Positions 58,211-64,000 of a stretch of DNA of 64,000 nucleotides are shown piece by piece. The DNA comes from Akkermansiaceae bacterium (GTDB lineage: Bacteria > Verrucomicrobiota > Verrucomicrobiia > Verrucomicrobiales > Akkermansiaceae). The notes below the pieces were generated by a model. It made no database searches and had not been told where the DNA came from. It saw only the letters and a program-made list of their open reading frames with translations. How positions within the stretch are numbered: position 1 is the stretch's first letter; every line of letters begins with the position of its first letter. Made by a program: the position numbers and the translations under genes. The stretch is taken from the NCBI GenBank assembly GCA_015062005.1, contig SUVL01000007.1, positions 28,555-92,554 on the forward strand, given 5' to 3'.

Positions 58211-58698
58211 TGATGTTTTGTAGACGGAACCGGGGGCTCCGTGGTTAAAGTGTTGTGGTAAATCCGTTCGAGCATACCTCGCAGCTGCTCGGTCTCCTCT
58301 GCACTGAATCCGCGCATCAGCTGCTCTTCAAAGCCACGCATTGCTTCCCGCGCCTGCGCGTGCATGCGGTAAAACTCTTCTGTCAGGTAGGCATGCTTCA
58401 CCCGGCGATCTCTGCTGTCAAAGGCCGTGCGCACATACCCCTTCTCTTCCAGCCTCTGCAGCAGGCCTTTCACCGTGGTGTGGCTTACCCCAAGGTAATG
58501 CTCTATATCCCGCTGCGTCACCGCCTTGCCTCCCAGGCTTTCCAGATACATCAGCAAACGACACTGCGGGGCTGTCACCCGCAGTGTTCCAACTCGCTGC
58601 GCAAAAATCGCATCGGCGCGGTCCGACACCATCTTCATGATGAATGCCGGGTGTTTCACTCTGGTAAAATCACCATTCATCCGCCAGTTAGGAAGCAT
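58207..58698 (-). CDS. MarR-family regulator of the efflux operon
   Basis: The 163-residue protein has the winged helix of MarR: TLRVTAPQCRLLMYLESLGGKAVTQRDIEHYLGVSHTTVKGLLQRLEEKGYV, then RTAFDSRDRRVKHAYLTEEF with the wing. It probably represses its own operon and is released by drugs or other ligands. An ATG at 58680 is an alternative start. It heads marR-acrA-acrB-oprM-like. The promoter holds a candidate operator. Confidence 0.9.
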   Translation of the reverse strand: MLPNWRMNGDFTRVKHPAFIMKMVSDRADAIFAQRVGTLRVTAPQCRLLMYLESLGGKAVTQRDIEHYLGVSHTTVKGLLQRLEEKGYVRTAFDSRDRRVKHAYLTEEFYRMHAQAREAMRGFEEQLMRGFSAEETEQLRGMLERIYHNTLTTEPPVPSTKHQ

Positions 58699-58704
58699 GC
58701 TTCA

Positions 58705-58744
58705 CTTCTCGGCAGAAGTATACCACAGCCTGCTACCAAGTCAA
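58705..58744 (-). promoter_or_regulatory. Promoter and candidate MarR operator
   Basis: TTGACT (58739-58744), 16 bp, TATACT (58717-58722). The imperfect inverted repeat ACTTC...GAAGT (58705-58719) overlaps the -10 box and the palindrome GAAGCATGCTTC (58692-58703) covers the start, both plausible MarR sites. Confidence 0.5.
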
Positions 58745-58772
58745 GCGCCTTGGCGTGACATCGCACACGGAA

Positions 58773-59027
58773 TCAGGCCTTTTTCTTTGACTTACGGTAG
58801 CGTTCGCAGACCGTCATAAAATCGACACCTTCGGCCAGCAGCTTGAGCATGGCGTCCCGGTTCTCCAGTGCCGCAGCCAGAGAAGCATCGCTGTTTTCAT
58901 ATTCACGGTCAGTGAAATAGCGGACAAAGGTCTCCTTCTGACGGGTGATACACAGGCGCCAGCCACAGAATGAATTGCGGGTGCCTTTCTGACCATTGTA
59001 GCGTGTGATGTAGCGGTGCATTTCCAT
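58773..59027 (-). CDS. Small AP2-like DNA-binding domain protein
   Basis: The 84-residue protein reads RYNGQKGTRNSFCGWRLCITRQKETFVRYFTDREYENSDASLAAALENRDAMLKLL (in parts), matching the bacterial AP2-like pattern G-W-R-(V/L)-x-I, hydrophobic, then YF-D-x-(K/E)Y, then AL-x-A-x-x-x-RD. Such domains bind DNA and occur in phage-related and mobile-element proteins; stand-alone ones may regulate. The end is Lys-rich (RKSKKKA). It has its own promoter and sits between two MarR genes. Confidence 0.6.
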   Translation of the reverse strand: MEMHRYITRYNGQKGTRNSFCGWRLCITRQKETFVRYFTDREYENSDASLAAALENRDAMLKLLAEGVDFMTVCERYRKSKKKA

Positions 59028-59043
59028 AGATTAGTGTGAACGG

Positions 59044-59072
59044 ATTCTAACACCCTGCCGGACTTTGGTCAA
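59044..59072 (-). promoter_or_regulatory. Promoter of the AP2-like gene
   Basis: TTGACC (59067-59072), 17 bp, TAGAAT (59044-59049), 16 nt before the ATG at 59027. Confidence 0.6.
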
Positions 59073-59122
59073 GATTTTTATTTGAATTCTTCAAAGTTTT
59101 CAGTTTTCAATGACCATTTTTA

Positions 59123-59151
59123 TTGACAAGCATTCAAATACTGTGCATAAT
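59123..59151 (+). promoter_or_regulatory. Promoter of the second marR gene
   Basis: A perfect TTGACA (59123-59128), 17 bp, CATAAT (59146-59151), then 8 nt to the ATG at 59160. Confidence 0.62.
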
Positions 59152-59159
59152 AAAGACGT

Positions 59160-59639
59160 ATGCCGAACACTCAGGAAGTTACAGTACCGTTAATTGACAA
59201 AATGCGAGCCATCATCGACCACATCAACCGTGCCGGCGTGGTCGCGATGACAGATTCCGTGCGCAAGAAACTGGCCAGACTGAGTGTGCGCCAATGTGCC
59301 GTGCTGGCCAACATCCGCCGCTACACCATGGTCCACCCGGAAGGCGTACCGATGAGCCAGCTGGCGGAGCGCGTGGGCATGTCGCCCTCTGCCGCATCGC
59401 ACATGATAGACAGCCTGATGGGCCAGGGGCTGGTGGAGCGCCACCAGAGTCCCACAGACCGCCGCGCTGTGCTGGTCACCATCGCCAAATCCTTCATGGC
59501 GCCCACAGCAGCCATCGACAAAGCACAGACAGCCGCCATTGAGGAGCTGCGCTCCCACCTGACGGAGGAGGAACTGCGCATCCACGAGCGGGTGATAGAA
59601 AAGCTCTACGCCGCCGTGCTGGAACGCGAAGGAATTTAA
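59160..59639 (+). CDS. MarR-family transcriptional regulator
   Basis: The 159-residue protein has the MarR winged helix: LSVRQCAVLANIRRY, GVPMSQLAERVGMSPSAASHMIDSLMGQGLVERHQSPTDRRAVLVTI, and a C-terminal dimer helix pair. The DRR motif in the wing is present. The target is unknown; adjacent genes are a divergent AP2-like gene and the convergent sdaA. Leaderless-type promoter. No operator-like repeat was recognised at its promoter. Confidence 0.88.
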   Translation: MPNTQEVTVPLIDKMRAIIDHINRAGVVAMTDSVRKKLARLSVRQCAVLANIRRYTMVHPEGVPMSQLAERVGMSPSAASHMIDSLMGQGLVERHQSPTDRRAVLVTIAKSFMAPTAAIDKAQTAAIEELRSHLTEEELRIHERVIEKLYAAVLEREGI

Positions 59640-59646
59640 CGGGCGC

Positions 59647-61029
59647 TTAACAAGTCAGCGCATTGGTAGCCAGGCCTGCCAGTGCAGTTTCACGGTAACC
59701 GGCGGAGAGAGCTCTGCCGGTTTCGTTCATGGTGGCAATCACGCTGTCGAGGCTCACGAAGTGGGTACCATCACCGCGCAGGGCCAGGCGGGCAGCATTC
59801 ACCGCCTTCACAGCCCCAATGGCATTGCGCTCGATGCAAGGCACCTGCACCAGCCCGCAGACGGGGTCACAGGTGAGGCCCAGGTTATGTTCCATAGCAA
59901 TTTCCGCGGCATTGGCCACCTGTTCATTGGAGCCGCCCATAGCGGCAGTGAGCCCGGCAGCCGCCATGGAGCAGGCCACGCCCACCTCACCCTGGCACCC
60001 CACCTCGGCACCGGAGATAGAAGCCTTCGCACGATACAGCGAGCAGATGGCAGAAGCCGTGAGCAGGAATATCTCTATACCATGCTCTCTACCCACCGTA
60101 GCATCCTTACGGCCAAAGCGTTCGTAATAACGCAGAACCGCTGGCAGTACACCGGCACTGCCCATCGTCGGCGCCGTCACCACACGGCCACCGGCGGCAT
60201 TCTCCTCTGACACCGCGAAGGCCCACAGGTTAATCCAATCGATGATAGTGAGAGCATCCTGCGTATTATCGCGGAACATCTCCGCCAGGCGGCGGTAGAT
60301 GCGCGGCGCACGGCGGGGGAGTTTCAGACCACCGGGCAGCACCCCCATGGTCTTCACCCCGCGCTCAATAGCCTTATCCATGGTCTGGTAAATCTTGCGG
60401 ATGCGGGAACGCAGCTCCATGCCGGTGGGCAGCGCCATTTCATTGCAGCGCACCACGGCCGCAATAGTCATATTTTCCTGCTTGCAGTGCTGGAGGAGTT
60501 CCACGCAGGAATCAAAGGGATAAGGCACGGGCGGCGGCGGCTCCGGCAGCTGCTCCATTTCATCGCTGCGGCGGATGGCACCGCCGCCTATGGAAAAATA
60601 CACCTCATTTGCCAGCTCCACCTCCCCTGCCCCATAGGCACAGAAGCGCATGCCGTTGGCATGCTCCGGCAGCGTCACATCCTTCTGCAGCACAATATCA
60701 CGCATCGCACTGAAGGTGATGGGATGCGTGCCATTCAGCAGCAACTTACCCGTTGTAGCCAGTTCGGCAATGGCCGATGTGGCAGACATCTCCATCCTCT
60801 CCGCATCCAGCCCCAGCAGACCGTATACCACCGCGCCGGGTGTGCCGTGGCCCACTCCGGTGAGTGCCAGAGAACCATACAGCCACACACGCACCGTCTC
60901 CACCCGCCCCAGCAGCCCGCGCTCTGCAAGTTCGCGCGCAAAACGCGCTGCCGCCCGCATCGGCCCCATGGTGTGAGAACTCGACGGGCCGATACCGATG
61001 GAAAACACATCGAAAAAACTGGTATACAT
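59647..61029 (-). CDS. sdaA: L-serine ammonia-lyase, single-chain
   Basis: The 460-residue enzyme has the beta domain ([24 protein letters not shown] at the start) and the alpha domain ([60 protein letters not shown]) with the conserved cysteines for a [4Fe-4S] cluster. It deaminates serine to pyruvate and ammonia, a common fermentative route. Length matches the SdaA family. It is convergent with marR and single, with a leaderless-type promoter. Confidence 0.95.
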   Translation of the reverse strand: MYTSFFDVFSIGIGPSSSHTMGPMRAAARFARELAERGLLGRVETVRVWLYGSLALTGVGHGTPGAVVYGLLGLDAERMEMSATSAIAELATTGKLLLNGTHPITFSAMRDIVLQKDVTLPEHANGMRFCAYGAGEVELANEVYFSIGGGAIRRSDEMEQLPEPPPPVPYPFDSCVELLQHCKQENMTIAAVVRCNEMALPTGMELRSRIRKIYQTMDKAIERGVKTMGVLPGGLKLPRRAPRIYRRLAEMFRDNTQDALTIIDWINLWAFAVSEENAAGGRVVTAPTMGSAGVLPAVLRYYERFGRKDATVGREHGIEIFLLTASAICSLYRAKASISGAEVGCQGEVGVACSMAAAGLTAAMGGSNEQVANAAEIAMEHNLGLTCDPVCGLVQVPCIERNAIGAVKAVNAARLALRGDGTHFVSLDSVIATMNETGRALSAGYRETALAGLATNALTC

Positions 61030-61035
61030 GACTGG

Positions 61036-61064
61036 AAGTTACACCCGGAGCACGGACAAGTCAA
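61036..61064 (-). promoter_or_regulatory. sdaA promoter
   Basis: TTGACT (61059-61064), 17 bp, TAACTT (61036-61041), 6 nt before the ATG at 61029. Confidence 0.55.
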
Positions 61065-61203
61065 GCGGCAACCGCGTTTTATAACCATATCGTCCTATCT
61101 GTCAAAATCACCTTTTCTATACACCATTCCATCCGATTTCGTACATTTCTACCCACCCTCCCTCAGACCAAATGCTAAACGCAAAAATCATCTGCTTGAT
61201 TCA

Positions 61204-61366
61204 ATCGCATTTTAGATGCGATATATTCGAATGTATTTACTATTAATTGATTGTGTTTTAGGTGTTTTGTCTCTCGTCAAAATTAGACAGGGGGGGGTAA
61301 TGCGCAATGTTTTAATACTAAACACATACCGTTGTTTTTTGTTTGATATCGCATCTAAAATGCGAT
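61204..61366. repeat. 21-bp perfect inverted repeats flanking 121 bp
   Basis: ATCGCATTTTAGATGCGATA plus T (61204-61224) is repeated inverted at 61346-61366. Each arm is also a near-palindrome (ATCGCAT/ATGCGAT). The enclosed AT-rich segment holds an 8-G run at about 61291-61298. It lies between sdaA and the truncated acyltransferase. The pair may be the ends of an invertible segment or two operators. The stretch 61065-61203 shows nothing else. Confidence 0.75.
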
Positions 61367-61371
61367 AGACT
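61343..61371 (+). promoter_or_regulatory. Promoter with operator-like palindrome in its spacer
   Basis: TTGATA (61343-61348), 17 bp, TAGACT (61366-61371). The right 21-bp repeat fills the spacer exactly. It faces the acyltransferase fragment starting at 61392. Confidence 0.5.
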
Positions 61372-61391
61372 ACCGCCTCTAACACGCCAGC

Positions 61392-61673
61392 GTGAAAGAC
61401 GCCAATATCCAATTACTCCGCGCTCTCGCAATTATAGCAGTCGTGTTCATCCACACATGTCCGCATGGCATGGAGCAGGTTATATTCCGTCCTTTCATCA
61501 ACTTTGCTGTACCTTTGTTCTTGTTTTTGTCTGGCTATCTGACGACACCGAAAGCTCGAGTAAAGTCAAGAAAAATCACTTCCAGCCCCACCTCATTATA
61601 CCATCATAAAATTATCACAGCTCCCCTTCCGGAGGGACGCTACGAATCATGCTATTTAACTCTTCTCGTTTAA
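61392..61673 (+). pseudogene. 5' fragment of an acyltransferase-3 family gene
   Basis: From GTG 61392 the frame reads DANIQLLRALAIIAVVFIHT, then FRPFINFAVPLFLFLSGYLT, the first two spans and the R-x-x-H region of acyltransferase 3 (OafA/WecH type, ~350 residues). After ~residue 60 similarity stops: the continuation (TSSPTSLYHHKI and onward) is not family-like, and the frame closes at 61673, inside the 3' end of the opposite gene. The gene was probably cut by insertion or recombination that brought in the next gene. It still has a promoter. Confidence 0.65.
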
Positions 61674-62295
61674 ATGGCAACAATTGACAAACATTCGACG
61701 TAAAATTCTGAGTTCGATAAACAGTACCGCTCCTATAGTCAGGGTACAAGTTATACCCACCTTGTGCAAGGCTTAGAAGACCGGCATTAATAACTGTGAA
61801 CAATTCACGCGCGGGGCAACCGTATATTCTTGAATAGCCCCCGAGTGGAGATTTCTCATCAGGTCTCCACAGGATAAATATCCAATTATACCCATTCTCT
61901 GCTGCATATTGAACTCTTGATTTTTTGATTCCACACCACCAATCTTCACGGTTTGAAATCGTGATGTTTGTACCTCTGAAAGGTCTCAACTTTCTGGAAG
62001 GAATCTCATATCCCTCCACCTCAACTAAGATTTCTCTTCGAACCAGAACATAATAACCATTACGAATTTCATATCTCATCACGAGCGAGGATTGTTTGGC
62101 TAATCCAGGTTCTTCGCGAACATCAAAATCTAATGATTTTCCATTTTCTGCGTAAAAGGAATTTGAATGCACATCCAGCTCAAAATAGCAAATACCCCTT
62201 ACATCGAAAAACGTAGCATTGGACCTTATCAATTCAGCAAGTAATTTTCCCGCATCTATTACAAGATATGAAAAATCACACTTATCGACCAACAT
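61615..62295 (-). CDS. Protein of unknown function in an AT-rich segment
   Basis: The 226-residue protein starts MLVDKCDFSYLVIDAGKLLAELI with a GGAG ribosome-binding site and shows FFDVRGICYFELDVHSNSFY, ISNREDWWCGIKKSRVQYAAENGYNWIFILWRPDE and GGYSRIYGCPARELFTVINAGLLSLAQGGYNLYPDYRSG. It has no signal peptide or membrane span. The base composition is lower in GC than the rest of the window, suggesting transfer. It overlaps the end of the acyltransferase fragment. No family was recognised; no function is proposed. Confidence 0.6.
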   Translation of the reverse strand: MLVDKCDFSYLVIDAGKLLAELIRSNATFFDVRGICYFELDVHSNSFYAENGKSLDFDVREEPGLAKQSSLVMRYEIRNGYYVLVRREILVEVEGYEIPSRKLRPFRGTNITISNREDWWCGIKKSRVQYAAENGYNWIFILWRPDEKSPLGGYSRIYGCPARELFTVINAGLLSLAQGGYNLYPDYRSGTVYRTQNFTSNVCQLLPFKREELNSMIRSVPPEGEL

Positions 62296-62497
62296 GCAAC
62301 GCTCCTGATGCTGCGCGAAAAATCCAGACTTTTTCTATCAGTACGTAGACGATAGCGTCCTTCGACTATTCTGTTATTGCACTTTAAAATGTTACTGTGA
62401 AGCATAATATAAAATAAGTAGTACTCGTATTGTCTATAAGATATGGTCTATATTGCCAATTAATCATTTTCTCCACATTCATCAGGTTGCTACAACC

Positions 62498-62712
62498 TTA
62501 CTCATCAACGGCATTCACATCGGCACCGGCGACAAGTAACAGCTTCACGCAGTCCGCTTGACCTTGCATTGCTGCGCGCATCAGACTTGTCCAGCCGAAC
62601 TCATCTGCGGCATTCGCATCCGCTCCGGCGGCAAGAGTCTCACGGGGTGCATCTGTATCACCTTTAGAGAAACTTCCAACAATTTTTCCACATCAACTAG
62701 TAAATTGTCCAT
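62498..62712 (-). pseudogene. Decayed ankyrin-repeat gene
   Basis: One minus-strand frame reads ETLAAGADANAADEFGWTSL, MRAAMQGQADCVKLLLVAGAD, VNAVDE and a TAA stop at 62498: a clear ankyrin repeat. Upstream a likely start (ATG at 62712, MDNLLVDVEKLLE) is in another frame, so a frameshift at about 62675 breaks the gene. It resembles the ankyrin protein at 17 kb. The flanks 62296-62497 and 62713-62881 hold no gene I can support. Confidence 0.6.
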
Positions 62713-62881
62713 ATCTGTTTTTCTTTTGTATTATCTGTGTAATGATAGTCCCTCCCCACCTCCGTCTGTGATTTTTTTCGCAGGCGGAGACACAACGATG
62801 AAGTATCTTTTCTGTTTCCATTTACCCTCAAAATCTCAGGAGAGTCATCATTTGTATAGCACCCAATTCCAGCACCAGAGA

Positions 62882-64000
62882 TCACCCACGGCTATCCTTC
62901 CGTTGATAGTGGTTAACCCAGGCTTGTAACTTGACAAGGCTTCGCTTATACCATTGACTTGTTATGTAGTACGATACTTTTCCTATTGTCACGGGGGTTG
63001 CGTAGCTTCGATAATGCCCACTCTGGTACAGTCTCTGTCTAGAAAGCATTGCAAAGCTCAAACCAAAAGTCTGCTGGCAATAGTCTTTATCCAACAACCT
63101 ATCAATTTCTTGTTCTTCTACAGCGCCACTAGCAAGCAAGTCTCGCACGACAGTTTGAACAAACGCCCCAATTTTCACACCAGAGGGTGACATTTCCCCC
63201 TTGGCACACGCCTTTGCCGGCTGCAGATTGTGTGGCAAAACTTTCCCCGCAACTCCCCCAAAAGAATATGAAATATGCAGAGGTGTATCCGCAGAAGGAG
63301 CTTTGATGCCATTAGCTGGAGGCATTATCCTGCTGAGGAACTCATCATATGCGGCTCCCATCAGTTCCTGCATCTTATTTCTAACAAAACTGATTAAAAT
63401 CGGGTTTTCAGAAACATCGTTGTCTGCACAACTTGATTTTGGCACTAAGAAATAATTAAACGGATGCACAAACCTGAGATAAGCAGCCACCAAGTATGGA
63501 CGAGCTGACGCAGGGACGTCTAATGAGCGCATATAACACGTACCCTCTGCATCAGTCTCTAACTTCCAATCATTTCGTTCCCCGTACGGATAATATGCTC
63601 CCACAATATCCCCGATCAAAGACAAACTCTTGTTCCCATCCATGTAATCCGTACCGACATTATAGATGTGAGACAGCTTATACCCCGACTTTTGAAATCC
63701 AGGGTCTTTTCCCCGAGGCATAGCCATCAGTTCACGTTCTTCTGCTGTATCTCGTCCAAAACGAGAAGGAAATTGCCGCAAATTGTATGTTCCCAACAAA
63801 TCATTCACCGTAGGCACATAGCCATCCATAGCCATCTTTAAAAAATAGGCCGCATGGAAATTATCCGTGTAGAAAAATGAATAGCCTTTATCCGTACGAG
63901 TCAAAAAACCACGTCTTAAACGCTCATATTCATCTTTCTTAGCACTATTACCCCCTCGGATTGCAAACATGGCATCTGGTCTGTCCACATAATCCATCAG
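62882..64000 (-). CDS. Unrecognised protein, 5' end at or beyond the window edge
   Basis: The frame is open to the window edge; the first ATG visible is at 63997 but the true start may lie outside. At least 371 residues are encoded, with GYKLSHIYNVGTDYMDG, RPYLVAAYLRFVHPFNYFLVPKSSC and a Cys-, Lys- and Arg-bearing C-terminus (YYITSQWYKRSLVKLQAWVNHYQRK). The KLSHI and RFVHPFNYF segments vaguely recall His/Asn-bearing nuclease cores of HNH type, but this is speculation. AT-rich composition and location suggest an accessory gene, perhaps of a defence or mobile module. No confident family. Confidence 0.55.
   Translation of the reverse strand: MMDYVDRPDAMFAIRGGNSAKKDEYERLRRGFLTRTDKGYSFFYTDNFHAAYFLKMAMDGYVPTVNDLLGTYNLRQFPSRFGRDTAEERELMAMPRGKDPGFQKSGYKLSHIYNVGTDYMDGNKSLSLIGDIVGAYYPYGERNDWKLETDAEGTCYMRSLDVPASARPYLVAAYLRFVHPFNYFLVPKSSCADNDVSENPILISFVRNKMQELMGAAYDEFLSRIMPPANGIKAPSADTPLHISYSFGGVAGKVLPHNLQPAKACAKGEMSPSGVKIGAFVQTVVRDLLASGAVEEQEIDRLLDKDYCQQTFGLSFAMLSRQRLYQSGHYRSYATPVTIGKVSYYITSQWYKRSLVKLQAWVNHYQRKDSRG

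Noticed and set aside
62697..62885. 62-codon minus-strand frame between the ankyrin fragment and the last gene
   Set aside because: No ribosome-binding site, no recognisable features and it overlaps the ankyrin remnant.

Overview
The window reads as a chromosomal segment of a Gram-negative bacterium of the Verrucomicrobiota, most like Akkermansia or a close relative. This assignment is inferred from gene content and style, not from a marker search. The Gram-negative cell plan is shown by the LPS genes (kdsA, lptC-, lptA- and lptB-like), lipoproteins and two tripartite RND pumps. Most genes are GC-rich. Housekeeping promoters repeat one pattern: TTGACA-like -35, 16-18 bp, TAGAAT/TATACT-like -10. 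In at least a dozen genes the -10 box lies only 6-10 nt before the start codon, which predicts leaderless mRNAs.

Layout. 0-2.1 kb: end of a ribosomal operon (rpsM, rpsK, rpsD) and a PEGA lipoprotein. 2.2-2.6 kb: a gene-poor stretch with a candidate small RNA and a 32-codon membrane peptide, each with its own promoter. 2.87-4.72 kb: a two-gene cassette of an OLD-like AAA ATPase and a PD-(D/E)XK nuclease-like protein, the best candidate for an undescribed (possibly defence) system. 4.8-19.4 kb: pepP, ndk, two amidases, tRNA-Ser(CGA), an NhaC-family antiporter with a tiny membrane partner, a flavodoxin/ferredoxin protein, an ECF sigma factor, a PpiD-like foldase with an EF-hand loop, a POT transporter, argD and ogt. 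19.4-31.9 kb: a TIGR03790 protein, ffh, mutT, ftsK, tyrS, manC, ruvX and an ADP-forming acetate-CoA ligase.

32-43.6 kb: repeat-rich intergenic DNA, two exported proteins of unknown role, and a CusCBA-like metal efflux operon whose adaptor carries ten 18-residue His/Cys repeats. A separate Cys/His-rich membrane protein lies upstream of it. 43.8-48.2 kb: a kdsA-lptC-lptA-lptB operon for LPS synthesis and export, with an unusually large LptA-like protein. 48.3-53.6 kb: a MITE-like palindrome, an MFS transporter, rpoN and a YggS-family protein. 52.2-58.7 kb: a MarR-regulated AcrAB-OprM-type drug efflux locus. 58.8-61 kb: an AP2-like small protein, a second MarR regulator and sdaA.

61.2-64 kb: an AT-rich accessory segment. 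It has a 21-bp inverted repeat pair around a promoter, a truncated acyltransferase-3 gene, a decayed ankyrin gene and two unrecognised genes, the last cut by the window edge. No rRNA, complete transposon or CRISPR array was seen.
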